NCBI GenBank assembly: GCA_025360225.1 | Contig: JANYCN010000072.1 | Coordinates: 16,583-80,582, forward strand | Direction of reading: 5' to 3' | From: Actinomycetes bacterium | GTDB lineage: Bacteria; Actinomycetota; Thermoleophilia; Gaiellales; F1-60-MAGs149 | DNA length: 64,000 bases | Shown: positions 41,301-49,852 of the stretch, piece after piece | How positions within the stretch are numbered: the first letter of the stretch is position 1 | Layout of the letters: every line of letters starts with the position of its first letter | Notes under the pieces: generated by a model | Database searches by the model: none | Seen by the model: only the letters and a program-made list of their open reading frames with translations | What the model was told of the DNA's origin: nothing | Program-made: the position numbers and the translations under genes

Positions 41301-42753
41301 CGACCTGAAGTCGGTGAACCCGGCGGCGGAGATCTCCGTCAAGCTCGTCGCCGAGGCCGGCGTTGGCACGATCGCCGCCGGTGTCGTCAAGGCAAAGGCC
41401 GAGCACGTCGTGATCGCCGGCCACGATGGCGGAACGGGCGCTTCGCCGATCTCCTCGCTCAAGCACGCCGGGTTGCCATGGGAGCTCGGGCTGGCGGAGG
41501 CACAGCAGGTGCTGGTGCGAAACGGCCTGCGGTCGCGCGTCCGGCTGCAGGTTGACGGCGGGCTGCGCACTGGACGTGACGTCGTCATCGGCGCGCTGCT
41601 TGGCGCCGAGGAGTTCGCCTTCTCGACCGCGCCGCTCGTCGCCCTCGGGTGCGTGATGATGCGCGTCTGCCATCTGAACACGTGCCCGGTCGGGATCGCG
41701 ACGCAGGATCCCGAGCTCCGTCGACGCTTCGCCGGCACCCCCGAGCAGGTCGTGCGCTACATGCTGTTCGTCGCCGAGCAGGTGCGCGAGCTGATGGCGC
41801 TCGTCGGGATCCGTCGCTTCGACGACCTCGTCGGGCGAGCCGACCTGTTGCGGCCCGCCGCGACCGATCGCTGGCCGTGGTTGCATAGCATCGACCTGGC
41901 GCCGTTGCTCGAGCGCGTGCCGGGCGAGCAGCGACGCGGCGAGGGGCAGGATCACGGACTGGATGACGTCATCGACCGTCGCTGGATCGCCGCGCTCGAT
42001 GCTGCTGCCCTTGACGGCCCGGTCGTGATCGTTGACCGCGTCACGAACGTCGACCGCAGCGTCGGCGCGTTGCTCGCCGGCCACGTCCAACGCACCCGGC
42101 CTGGTGCCGCGATCGAGCTGCACCTGACCGGCACGGGCGGGCAGAGCCTCGGCGCTTTCGCCGTCGGCGGGATGGCGATCGACCTCGTCGGCGTCGCCAA
42201 TGACTACCTAGGCAAGGGCCTGTCGGGTGGTCGGATCGTCGTGCGGCCGCCCGCCGACGCCGGGTACGTGCCGGAGGACAACGTCATCGTCGGCAACGTC
42301 GCGCTCTACGGCGCCACCGGCGGTGAGGCGTTCCTGCGCGGGCGCGCCGGTGAGCGTTTCTGCGTGCGCAACTCGGGCGCTTCCGCCGTCGTCGAGGGGA
42401 TCGGCGACCACGGCCTCGAGTACATGACGGGCGGCGTCGTCGTGATCTGCGGCGAGACGGGTCGAAACCTCGCCGCGGGGATGTCCGGCGGCGTCGCGTA
42501 CGTGCTCGACAGCGGCCGGCCGATCGGCGAGCGGCTGAACCCCGAGATGGTGACGGTCGAGGAGCTCGTCGAGGACGATCTCGCCCTTCTCGGCGCGTTG
42601 CTCGAGCGACACGTTGAGCTGACCGCCAGCACGGTTGCGGCAGGCCTGCTCGCTGACCGCGCGGCGCTGCCGGACCGGTTCCTGAAGCTGATGCCAAACG
42701 ACCTGCGTCGGGTGCTCGATGCGATCGCCGAGCATGCCGAGGTGGCGTCATGA
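38302..42753 (+). CDS. gltB: Glutamate synthase, large subunit
   Basis: A 1483-residue enzyme that makes two glutamates from glutamine and 2-oxoglutarate. Order of parts: a short propeptide to Cys14 (HDACGLGALVQL), whose cleavage exposes the Ntn glutaminase nucleophile; the central domain; the FMN-binding barrel (VEGSDTIVRRFATGAMSLGSIS, KPGEGGQLPGYKV, AGHDGGTGASP); the 3Fe-4S cysteines in CHLNTCPVGIATQDPELR; and the GltB beta-helix (GDHGLEYMTGGVVVICGETG). ATG 38302 lies 7 nt after TACCGT (38289-38294). gltD overlaps by 4 nt. Confidence 0.98.
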   Translation: MTGLYDPRFEHDACGLGALVQLDGVASHGLVASAIEVLANMDHRGASGADPETGDGAGILTQIPDAFLRAAVRRELGVDLPAPGDYAVGMAFLPRDPAMRLRCEELFVRICVEEGHRALGWRDVPVAPAAIGALARDSEPVVRQLLVERRGGDGETFGRKLYVIRRRVEKEAAASGVAMSAFSVVSLSHRTVVYKGLLRATQLSAYYSDLRDPAFASAIALVHSRFSTNTLGTWDLAHPFNYLCHNGEINTVRGNHAWLTAREPQLRSERFGGDLQKLFPIADERWSDSAVLDAVVELLVHGGRSLPHALAMLVPPAWTDPSLDLPDAVRAFHEYHASLTEPWDGPAALLATDGVRVCAMLDRNGLRPGRFVRTRGGLVVVASEAGVLDLPAAEIVEAGRLEPGRMLVLDTESARVIRDDEVKRVLARRQPYRQWLDAEKLFLDDQRPRTVEPIAPDELVRLQRAFSYTREDLRMVIAPMARDGVEATGSMGDDAPLAALSERPKLLSAYFKQHFAQVTNPPIDPQREALVMSLRTTVGAIGNLLDETPEHCRRVAMAGPILQSGELAKLRHLDSRFRTETLSTLYPIAEGAAGIEHAVDALCRDASRLVWDGTAIIVLSDRGVNAELAPISPLLATAAVHSHLVREGARTMCGLVVESGEPREAMHFALLIGYGAAAVNPYLALESLRALHADGELGELTLGEARERYVKAVGKALLKVCSKMGISTIQSYRGAQIFEAIGLGRRLVDRYFTGTVSRVGGLEIGDLHDEIAERHLAAFGQPDAPELDGGGELQFRQDGEHHAWNPTSIVALQRAVRDRSAPSFAEFAGSIDRSNRLQTLRGLLELVPAAEPIALEEVEGSDTIVRRFATGAMSLGSISPETHETLAIAMNRLGGRSNTGEGGEDPARSVADANGDLRRSAIKQVASARFGVTTPYLVDADQLQIKVAQGAKPGEGGQLPGYKVDAHIAWLRHSTPGVTLISPPPHHDIYSIEDLAQLIHDLKSVNPAAEISVKLVAEAGVGTIAAGVVKAKAEHVVIAGHDGGTGASPISSLKHAGLPWELGLAEAQQVLVRNGLRSRVRLQVDGGLRTGRDVVIGALLGAEEFAFSTAPLVALGCVMMRVCHLNTCPVGIATQDPELRRRFAGTPEQVVRYMLFVAEQVRELMALVGIRRFDDLVGRADLLRPAATDRWPWLHSIDLAPLLERVPGEQRRGEGQDHGLDDVIDRRWIAALDAAALDGPVVIVDRVTNVDRSVGALLAGHVQRTRPGAAIELHLTGTGGQSLGAFAVGGMAIDLVGVANDYLGKGLSGGRIVVRPPADAGYVPEDNVIVGNVALYGATGGEAFLRGRAGERFCVRNSGASAVVEGIGDHGLEYMTGGVVVICGETGRNLAAGMSGGVAYVLDSGRPIGERLNPEMVTVEELVEDDLALLGALLERHVELTASTVAAGLLADRAALPDRFLKLMPNDLRRVLDAIAEHAEVAS

Positions 42754-44144
42754 CCGATCCCCGCGGCTTCCTCGAGCTGCGCCGCCGCGTCGCGCCGTAC
42801 CGTCCCGTCGGTGCACGCCGCAGCGACTGGGGCTACGTCGGCGAGCCTGCCGAGCCATCTCTCGTGCGTGAGCAGGCGCGACGGTGCATGGACTGTGGCG
42901 TCCCGTTCTGCCACACCGGTTGCCCGCTCGGCAACCTGATCCCCGACTGGAACGACCTCGTCGAGCGCGATCGCTGGGCTCCGGCTGGCGAGCGCCTGCA
43001 CGCGACGAACAACTTCCCCGAGTTCACCGGTGCCCTGTGTCCAGCGCCGTGCGAGGAGGCGTGCGTCGTGGCGCTCGGCGACGAGGCGGTGACGATCAAG
43101 CAGGTCGAGCTCGCGATCGCCGAGCGCGCGTGGGATGACGGCGGCGTCCTCCCCCGGCCGCCGGCGAGGGAGACCGGTCGACGCGTGGCGATCGTCGGCT
43201 CCGGCCCCGCGGGCCTCGCCGCCGCCCAGCAGCTCCGACGTGCCGGCCACGCCGTCGTCGTCCTCGAACGGGACGAGGCGCCGGGCGGGCTGCTGCGCTT
43301 TGGCATCCCCGACTTCAAGCTCGACAAGGCGCTCGTCGATCGCCGGGTGGCGCAGATCGTCGTGGAAGGCGTCGAGATCCGCACCGGCGAGAACGTCGCT
43401 AACGTCGCCACGCTCCGGGCATCGTTCGACGCCGTCGTCCTCGCGACGGGAGCGCAGCGCCACCGCGACCTCGCTCTTGCGGGTCGCGACCTCGCGGGCA
43501 TCGAGCTCGCGATGCCATACCTCGTGGCGCGCAACCGCGGCGAACGCTCGGCGCCGGGCGCGCGCGTCGCGATCATCGGTGGCGGCGACACCTCCGCTGA
43601 CTGCCTCGGCACGGCGATCCGCGAGGGCGCTGCGGCCGTCGTCGAGATCGCGCACGGCCCGACGCCGCCGACGCACCGCCAGCCGCAACGCACCTGGCCG
43701 GAGTGGCCATCGCTCCTGCGCACGTACGCGGCGCACCTCGAGGGCGGCGAGCGGGAGCACGCGCTCGAGCCGCTCGCCTTCCTCGGCGATGCTGACGGAC
43801 ACGTCAAGGCGATCCACGCCCGACGCCTCTCGTTCCCTGGCTACGACGGCGTCGGCCCGCGACCGCTAGCCGCACGCGGCGAGGAGGTCGAGATCGCCTG
43901 CGAGCGGGTCCTGATCGCCGTCGGCTTCATGGGGGTCGAGCAGGATGCCGTCTATGACGGCGTGACGCTGACGGCTCGCTCGACCGTCGCGGTCGACGCG
44001 GACCGTGCGACGTCGCTGCCTGGCGTGTTCGCCGCCGGGGACTGCGTGCGGGGCGCTGACCTCGTCGTCACGGCGATCGCCGAGGGTCGCTCTGTTGCCG
44101 CTGCCGTCTCGGCGTTTCTAGCCGCCGTGCCCGCAGACGCGTAG
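42750..44144 (+). CDS. gltD: Glutamate synthase, small subunit
   Basis: A 464-residue flavoprotein that feeds electrons from NADPH to GltB. The N-terminal 4Fe-4S clusters use CMDCGVPFCHTGCPLGN and LCPAPCEEAC; FAD binding is at VAIVGSGPAGLAAAQQL and NADPH binding at VAIIGGGDTSADCLG. The C-terminal GVFAAGDCVRGADLVV closes the fold. ATG overlaps the gltB stop (ATGA). The last 27 nt overlap a convergent lipoprotein gene. Confidence 0.97.
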   Translation: MTDPRGFLELRRRVAPYRPVGARRSDWGYVGEPAEPSLVREQARRCMDCGVPFCHTGCPLGNLIPDWNDLVERDRWAPAGERLHATNNFPEFTGALCPAPCEEACVVALGDEAVTIKQVELAIAERAWDDGGVLPRPPARETGRRVAIVGSGPAGLAAAQQLRRAGHAVVVLERDEAPGGLLRFGIPDFKLDKALVDRRVAQIVVEGVEIRTGENVANVATLRASFDAVVLATGAQRHRDLALAGRDLAGIELAMPYLVARNRGERSAPGARVAIIGGGDTSADCLGTAIREGAAAVVEIAHGPTPPTHRQPQRTWPEWPSLLRTYAAHLEGGEREHALEPLAFLGDADGHVKAIHARRLSFPGYDGVGPRPLAARGEEVEIACERVLIAVGFMGVEQDAVYDGVTLTARSTVAVDADRATSLPGVFAAGDCVRGADLVVTAIAEGRSVAAAVSAFLAAVPADA

Positions 44145-44558
44145 GCCCAGGCGGCGGGCGATGGCGTTCGCGGCGAGGCTTGCGTTGCGGTGGCCGGCGA
44201 CGTAGGCCTCGATCTGGGCCGCGTTGCCTCCTTTGGCGACCTGCGCGAGGCCGTCGGCGGTTGCGACGAGCTGGTCAAGCGCCGCGTGGAGCTGGCGCAC
44301 CACCGCGACGTCCGCCGGGGCGGCCGGCACGGCGATCACTGCCGCGACCTCCGCGTGCAGCAGACGTGCGGCGCTCGCGGAATAGGTGGCGGTGTCCGGC
44401 AGGCTCTGCGGTCGCGGTAGCGCCTTGATCTTCGCGTTCGCAGTGGAGCACGCAGCGTCGGCCTGCTTCACCCAATCCGCCCGCGTCGGCGGTGTGTCGC
44501 CGCAGGCGGCGAGCACTGCGGCGATCGTGGCGACTGCGACGGTCCAGGTTCGGTGCAC
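44118..44558 (-). CDS. Small lipoprotein of unknown function
   Basis: A 146-residue exported protein: signal MHRTWTVAVATIAAVLAAC with lipobox LAAC, then a mainly helical, Ala-rich domain (WVKQADAACSTANAKIKAL and ARLLHAEVAAVIAVPAAP) and a final CGHGG. Two further Cys could pair. Such short helical lipoproteins with DWVKQAD and AACSTAN recur in actinobacteria without known function. GTG 44558 starts it, divergent from mutS2 by 16 nt. Confidence 0.72.
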   Translation of the reverse strand: MHRTWTVAVATIAAVLAACGDTPPTRADWVKQADAACSTANAKIKALPRPQSLPDTATYSASAARLLHAEVAAVIAVPAAPADVAVVRQLHAALDQLVATADGLAQVAKGGNAAQIEAYVAGHRNASLAANAIARRLGLRVCGHGG

Positions 44559-44574
44559 CCGTGATACTTCGACG

Positions 44575-46920
44575 GTGGACGCCCACAGCCTTCAGGTGCT
44601 GGAGTTCGACCGCGTCGTTCGGCTCGTCGTGGAGGCGACGGCGTTCGACGGCGGCCGGGAGCTTGCGAAGGTGATGGAGCCATCTGCTGACGTGGACCGC
44701 GTTCGTCTGCTGCAGGAGGAGACGGGCGAGGCGCTGGCGCTGCTGGAGCGCGACCCGCCCCGCCTCGCTGGCGCCCACGACGTGCGCGCTGCCGCCCAGC
44801 TCGCCCTGCGCGGCGGCCTTCTCCGGCCAGACGCGCTCGCCGCGATCGCCGAGACCGGGTCGTGCGCCGTCGACGTGCGGCGGACGGTCGGCGAGCGCGA
44901 CGACGTGCCACGGCTCGGTGGTGTTGTCGCGGTGATCGCACCCGGGCTCGAGCTGCTCGCGCGCCGGATCGAGCAGGCCGTCGAGCTTGACGGCTCTGGC
45001 GTACGGGACGACGCCTCACCGGCGCTGCGGCGGCTGCGGCGCGAGGTCGCCGCGGCACGCATCCGGTCGGTCGAGCGGCTGCGGCACCTCGCGTCGTCGT
45101 TGAAGCCGCACCTGCAGGAGGACTTCGTCACCGAGCGTGGCGGGCGGCCGGTGCTTGCCGTGCGCTCGTCGGCGCGGGGCGCGGTTCCCGGGATCGTGCA
45201 CGACACCTCCGGGTCGGGCCAGACGCTGTTCGTCGAGCCGTTTGCGCTGGTCGAGGCGCAGAACGCGATTCGCGAGCTCGAGGCGGCGGAGCGCGAGGAG
45301 GTCGAACGCATCCTCGCTGAGCTGTCGGCGCACGTGCGCGCCCACGCTCACGACCTTGTCGCGGCGGTCGACGCGCTCGCCCACCTCGACCTGGTGCTTG
45401 CGCGCGGCACCGTCTCCCACGCCTGGGGCGGATGCTCCGTCGTCATCGCCAACGATGTCGAGCTCGTCGAAGCCCGACACCCGCTGCTTGATCCGGCGAC
45501 AGCGGTGCCGATCGACCTCCCGCTGCGCAGCGTCCGCGCCGTGGTGATCAGCGGGCCGAACACGGGCGGCAAGACGGTCGGTCTGAAGACGCTCGGGCTG
45601 CTCGCGCTCGCCCACCAGTCGGGGCTTCGGCCGCCGGCGCGCAGCGCGCGTCTGCCGGTGTTCGATGCGGTGCTCGCGGACATCGGTGACGAGCAGTCGA
45701 TCGCGATGAGCCTGTCGACCTTCTCCGGTCACGTCAGGAACCTGGTGCGGATCCAGGAGGCCGCTGGTCGCCGCTCGCTCGTGCTGCTCGACGAGATCGC
45801 CGCTGGCACCGATCCGCACGAAGGCGCGGCGCTCGCCCGGGCCTACCTGTCCCACCTCGTCGAGCACGGCGCGCTCGTGCTGGCGACGACCCACTATCCG
45901 GAGCTGAAGGAGTGGGCGAGCACGACGGACGGCGTCGTCAACGGTGCCGTTGGGTTCGATCCGGAATCGCTTGCGCCGACGTACGTCGTGACGCTCGGTC
46001 GCCCGGGCGCATCGCACGCCATCCAGATCGCGCAGCGGCTCGGACTCGCCTCTGGCGTTGTCGCGGCCGCGCGCGCCGACGTCGAGCCAGCGCGCCTCGC
46101 TGTGGCCGACCTGCTGGCCGAGGCCGCAACGGCGGAGCACGCTGCGAGCGGCGCGCGAGCTGCTGCCGAGCGTGCCCGTAACCAGGCGGAAGGCGCGCTC
46201 GCGGACGTGGCGCGGCGTGAGCGTGAGCTGTCGGCAGCGATCGAGGCGGTGCGCGCTGGCGCGCAGGCCGAGCGTGATCGGGCACGCGTCGATGCCGAGC
46301 GCGACCTCGCCGTGTACCGGCGCGAGATCGACGCGTTGCGCTCCGAGATCCGCGAGGCGCGCCGTGCCCCGAGCGAGCCGGTGCGTGATCGGCGGCTCGG
46401 CGCCGCGGATCAGGGAATCCGTCGTGCGGCGGACGTCCTTGCCTCGGCCCTCGTCGCGCCGGACGTGCCGATGACCGGGCCGCTCGGTGTGGGCGACCCG
46501 GTGATCGCGCCGACCTTGGGCGTGCGCGGCACGATCGTCGCGATCGAGGACGGGCAGGCGGAGGTGCATGGCGGCACGCTGCGCATCAGGGTCGACCTTG
46601 ACCGGCTGCGGCCCGATCCGAACGGCGCGCGACGCTCAATCGATCCCGAGACTCCTGTCGTCGTGCGTGCCGCCGCACCGAGCTCGGTCGGATACTCGAT
46701 TGACCTGCGTGGGAAGACGGCAGATGAGGCGCGCGAGGAGGTGCGCCGCTTCGTCGACTCCGCACACCTCGCCGGGAGCCGCGAGGTTGAGATCATCCAC
46801 GGGCGCGGCACGGGCGCGGTGCGCAAGGCGGTGCGCGACGAGCTCGCGCGGCACCCGATGGTGGATGCGGCGACCTCAGCAAGCGCCGATGGCGCGACGA
46901 GGGCGAGGATCTCGGGGTAG
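44575..46920 (+). CDS. mutS2: MutS2 (RqcU-type) ATPase/endonuclease
   Basis: A 781-residue protein. The N-terminal lever and clamp helices (from SLQVLEFDRVVRLVVEATAF) precede the ATPase: Walker A SGPNTGGKTVGLKT, STFSGHVRNLVRI, Walker B LVLLDEIAAGTDP and the switch His in ATTHYPELKEW. A long Ala/Arg-rich coiled coil (about 510-610) and the SMR domain (YSIDLRGKTADEAREEV, EIIHGRGTGAVR) follow. MutS2 acts on collided ribosomes and on recombination intermediates. GTG 44575 matches the family start; GATACT lies 6 nt upstream. Confidence 0.96.
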   Translation: MDAHSLQVLEFDRVVRLVVEATAFDGGRELAKVMEPSADVDRVRLLQEETGEALALLERDPPRLAGAHDVRAAAQLALRGGLLRPDALAAIAETGSCAVDVRRTVGERDDVPRLGGVVAVIAPGLELLARRIEQAVELDGSGVRDDASPALRRLRREVAAARIRSVERLRHLASSLKPHLQEDFVTERGGRPVLAVRSSARGAVPGIVHDTSGSGQTLFVEPFALVEAQNAIRELEAAEREEVERILAELSAHVRAHAHDLVAAVDALAHLDLVLARGTVSHAWGGCSVVIANDVELVEARHPLLDPATAVPIDLPLRSVRAVVISGPNTGGKTVGLKTLGLLALAHQSGLRPPARSARLPVFDAVLADIGDEQSIAMSLSTFSGHVRNLVRIQEAAGRRSLVLLDEIAAGTDPHEGAALARAYLSHLVEHGALVLATTHYPELKEWASTTDGVVNGAVGFDPESLAPTYVVTLGRPGASHAIQIAQRLGLASGVVAAARADVEPARLAVADLLAEAATAEHAASGARAAAERARNQAEGALADVARRERELSAAIEAVRAGAQAERDRARVDAERDLAVYRREIDALRSEIREARRAPSEPVRDRRLGAADQGIRRAADVLASALVAPDVPMTGPLGVGDPVIAPTLGVRGTIVAIEDGQAEVHGGTLRIRVDLDRLRPDPNGARRSIDPETPVVVRAAAPSSVGYSIDLRGKTADEAREEVRRFVDSAHLAGSREVEIIHGRGTGAVRKAVRDELARHPMVDAATSASADGATRARISG

Positions 46921-47216
46921 GGCAGAGCGCATGTAGATACTCGTTCAATCCCCTCCGCCGGGTAGGGGTTGCTCGACCGTCGCGCTTCCGCTGATGACCG
47001 GCTTTCCGTCGCGCCGTCGCGAGAAGAGGCTGGCCGGCTTGCTCTGCCGCGGCTCGTGACCGAGCCGAAGAACAGCTTGTCCGAGAGTGTCCTGTGGCGG
47101 TGGACGAACTCGAGGTGCCGCGAGTCGAGCGGCCGGTCACGTGCCCTCGATGCGCTGGCTCGCCCTGCGGAAGAACTCCAGCGGCTCCGGGTGGTCGATG
47201 TCGACGCCGTTCTCCT
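46921..47216. other. Non-coding or degenerate stretch, no gene recognised
   Basis: About 300 bp after mutS2. Short frames exist on both strands, but none has a recognisable domain, normal codon pattern or start signal. On the minus strand fragments such as ENGVDIDHPEPLEFFRRASQ continue past the IclR remnant, interrupted by stops, so this is most likely the decayed 3' part of the same lost locus. Confidence 0.5.
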
Positions 47217-47446
47217 CGCCGCGCGAGCCGGACGATCTCCGCGCCCGGGTGGAGCCCGTCGTCTGACGTAGGCGCGAGCAGGCCGGCGGTGAGCAGGCCG
47301 GCGGTGAGCAGGGCCTCCAGCATTCGCTGGTGCGCGCGGCTGCCCCGCATCGCGCGCCGCCGCCGAGACGGTCAGCCCAGACGTCGCCGCGACCGCGCGC
47401 AGGATGGCGGCGGCCTTCGCGACGCTCCGGTTCGCTCCCTCAGACG
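47217..47446 (-). pseudogene. Remnant of an IclR-family regulator (N-terminal HTH, frameshifted)
   Basis: Minus-strand reading gives ANRSVAKAAAILRAVAATSG, LTVSAAARDAGQPR in one frame and, after a shift, HQRMLEALLTAGLL ... HPGAEIVRLARR in another. Joined, these match the IclR winged helix (AAAILRAVA, GLTVSxxAR, GLPRSTxHRLLEAL, LxPGxExxRLA). A 15-bp tandem duplication inside it repeats LLTAG. The effector-binding domain is not recognisable. It follows another remnant directly. Confidence 0.6.
47276..47313. repeat. 15-bp tandem duplication inside the IclR remnant
   Basis: GAGCAGGCCGGCGGT occurs twice head to tail (47276-47290 and 47291-47305), followed by a partial third copy (GAGCAGG). In the minus-strand frame it adds an extra LLTAG. 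It looks like replication slippage in an unselected gene. Confidence 0.8.
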
Positions 47447-48068
47447 CGGCGAACCGTATGCCGCTCCGGCTCGTCGCGCCCGGTTGACGCGTCGGCGGTC
47501 AGCGTCGCGACGAGATCGTCGGCGGTGATCAGCGAGATGCTGTCGTCGGTGTTCGCGGCCTCGACAAGCGCCGGGTCGAACCCCGCGCGCGCGAACAGGA
47601 GGATGTACGGCTCCGGCTTCGACGCGGTGAGAGCGCTCGTCGTCAACGGTGCCGGGATTCGGAACGTCCGCAGCTCTTCAAGAACGCTCGCGGGCATCGG
47701 CCGGGTCGTCTCCCTGTACTCGCCAACCACGCGAACGCGGTTGCGGTGCACGCCGACGATGTCGATCTCCCCCGACCAGCGCCGACCGGCTGCGTGCTCG
47801 TCGTCTACCGCTGGCCCCACCAGGCGCCGACGGTAGCTGCCTCGCGTCCTTGGATGATCCGCACGTACCGTTCGCACAGCTGCTCGGAGGTCGGCGAGAC
47901 GAAGTCCGCAAGGAACTCGGAGATCTCGCCTGCCCACAGGTCGTGCGGTCGCAGCCCTCGCTCGAGCGCGACCTGGTCGGGAAACACGAACCGGAACCGG
48001 AACCGAACGAAGCCGTCGTCGATCCGGAACCGACGCCCCCGCTCGCTGCGCGCGCCACTGCGCCCCAT
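47440..48068 (-). pseudogene. C-terminal remnant of an AAA ATPase of the DUF234 type, frameshifted
   Basis: The first frame reads RRFRIDDGFVRFRFRFVFPD, then SEQLCERYVRII and VGAWWGQR and stops at 47805. A second frame continues with WSGEIDIVGVHRNRVRVVGE and VLEELRTFRIPAPL to the stop at 47440. In intact archaeal-type ATPases with DUF234 these segments are contiguous (FRFWFRFVFP ... WWGxxGEIDVV). The P-loop ATPase domain that should precede is absent. Thus both 5' deletion and frameshift have occurred. Confidence 0.72.
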
Positions 48069-48121
48069 CTGCCTGCGTGGTGCGTGGTGCGTGGAGCGCC
48101 GTCGCCTCCTACGATGCCTGC

Positions 48122-48896
48122 ATGACGATTCTCAACGTGCACCGGTTCGGCGCGGGCGACGACATCCCGGTCGTCTGCATCCACGGCGTGACTGGTCACG
48201 GGCGTCGGTGGCGACGGATGGCCGAGGAGACGCTCGCCGCGACGCGTCCTGGCGGTCGATCTCCGCGGCCACGGACGGTCGAGCTGGGCGCCGCCGTGGC
48301 GTGTTGAGGACCACGTGGCGGACGTGCTGGAGACGCTTGACGCCGAGGGCGTGACGACCTTCCAGCTGGTCGGCCACTCGTTCGGTGGGCTGATCGCAGC
48401 GCACCTGCTCGCCGCCGCGCCAACCCGTGTTGAGCGCGTCGCCCTGGTCGATCCGGCGATCGCGCTCGCGCCCGAGCTCGCGCTCGGCTCCGCCGAGGAC
48501 GAGGTGACGCCGACCCGGTGGGGCTCGGTCGAGGAGGCGAAGGTGGCTCGCCGCGCTGCCCGCACACCTGCTGGCTACGCCGGGTCGGACGAGGACGTCG
48601 AGGACCATCTCACCGAGCACGCCGACGGTCTCGGGTTCCGCTTCTGTACGCCCGCGGCGATCACTGCGTGGGGCGAGATGGCGCGCCCACCGGCCGAGCT
48701 TGCCGGCATCGACGTCGAGGTGCTCCTGCTCACGGCGACGCAGGCACCGTACGTCACCGACGCGACGCGCCACTGGCTCAAAGGCGACCTCGGCAACCGG
48801 TTCCGCGAGGTCGTGATCGACAGCACCCACATGCTCTACTGGGACGCGTTCGAGGAGACGTCAGCGTCGCTCGGCGCCTTCCTCCTCCGTGCGTAA
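48122..48896 (+). pseudogene. Alpha/beta hydrolase gene with a single-base frameshift
   Basis: The first frame from ATG 48122 reads MTILNVHRFGAGDDIPVVCI with HGVTGHGRRWRRMAEETLAA, then goes off near 48250 and stops at 48307. The next frame supplies VLAVDLRGHGRSSWAPPWRV, the nucleophile elbow LVGHSFGGLIAA and the catalytic His in DSTHMLYW to the stop at 48896. The interval is 775 nt, one base more than a multiple of three. TACGAT (48110-48115) still lies 6 nt before ATG. This is either a recent mutation or a sequencing error. Confidence 0.82.
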
Positions 48897-49791
48897 GCTC
48901 GACGCCGTCCTCGGCTCGCTGCTCCTCACGAACGCGCTGTGGGGCACCAACGTCTCGGTCGTCAAGTGGGCGATCGGCCAGTGGCACCCGCTCGCCTACT
49001 CGCTGCTGCGCTTCTGTATCGGCACGGCGGTGTTCGCGCTGTGGGTCTACATCCGTGAGAGATCGCTGCGGGTCGAGCGCCGCGACCTCCCGCTGCTCGC
49101 GCTCTGCGGTGCGATCGGCATCTTCGGCAACCAGATCGGCTTCATGTACGCCGTGCGCTACACGCCGGCGACCACCGTCTCGTTGCTGATGATCACCTCG
49201 CCGATGTTCGCAGCGCTGCTGGCGATCGCCCTCGGCCAGGAACGGGTCGGCTGGCGCCACTGGGTCGGGATCGGGATCGCCGGGCTCGGCCTCCTGCTGG
49301 TCCTGCGCGGCTCGGGGGCGACGCTCGACCTCACCTCGCTGCGCGGCGACCTCTTCGGCCTTCTGATGGCGGCCTCCTGGGGGTGCTACAGCGTGCTCAT
49401 CCGCCCGCTGATGACGCGGTACTCCGCGAGCCGGATCTCCGTGATGGTCCTGATCGTCGGCACGCCGATGATGCTGCCGTTCGCGTGGCACCAGATCGCG
49501 ACGCAGGACTTCGGCGCCATCTCGCCCGGCGGTTGGGCGGCACTCACGTACAGCCTGTTCTTCTCCCTCGTGTTCACCAACATCATGTGGTTCGGTGCGA
49601 TCCACGCCGGAGGGGCAGCCCGCGCAACCGCCCTGCTGCCGCTTCAGCCGGTGATCGGCGCCGTCGTCGCGGCGATCTTCCTCGGCGAGCGGATCGCGCT
49701 GCTCGAGCTCGTCGGCGGCGTGGTCGTCGTCGTCGGCATCATCCTCACCCGGCGCGACGCCCACGTCGAGGACGTCTCGCTCGCCGATTGA
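48889..49791 (+). CDS. EamA/DMT-family transporter
   Basis: A 300-residue membrane protein with ten predicted spans arranged as two EamA repeats (LLLTNALWGTNVSVVKWAIG to about 140; LMAASWGCYSVLIRPLMTRY to the end, with FLGERIALLELVGGVVVVVG). The family exports metabolites or nucleotide sugars. GTG 48889 overlaps the end of the hydrolase gene by 8 nt, so it may depend on that transcript. The substrate is unknown. Confidence 0.9.
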   Translation: MRKLDAVLGSLLLTNALWGTNVSVVKWAIGQWHPLAYSLLRFCIGTAVFALWVYIRERSLRVERRDLPLLALCGAIGIFGNQIGFMYAVRYTPATTVSLLMITSPMFAALLAIALGQERVGWRHWVGIGIAGLGLLLVLRGSGATLDLTSLRGDLFGLLMAASWGCYSVLIRPLMTRYSASRISVMVLIVGTPMMLPFAWHQIATQDFGAISPGGWAALTYSLFFSLVFTNIMWFGAIHAGGAARATALLPLQPVIGAVVAAIFLGERIALLELVGGVVVVVGIILTRRDAHVEDVSLAD

Positions 49792-49814
49792 GCGGGCCCC
49801 GTTCCGACGGCAGA

Positions 49815-49846
49815 GATACGACCTCTCCGATACGACGTAGTATCGT
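49815..49846. promoter_or_regulatory. Operator-like dyad and -10 before the cupin gene
   Basis: GATACGAC occurs twice (49815-49822, 49829-49836). The second copy is part of an inverted repeat, CGATAC (49828-49833) and GTATCG (49840-49845) with a 6-nt spacer. TATCGT (49841-49846) lies 6 nt before ATG and probably is the -10, so a bound regulator would block it. Confidence 0.5.
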
Positions 49847-49852
49847 CTCGGC

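Noticed and set aside
40159..42123. 654-codon minus-strand frame inside gltB
   Set aside because: Arg/His/Val-rich shadow of a highly conserved gene on the other strand; no domain.
46969..47271. 100-codon plus-strand frame downstream of mutS2
   Set aside because: No domain or start signal, and it overlaps recognisable minus-strand pseudogene sequence.
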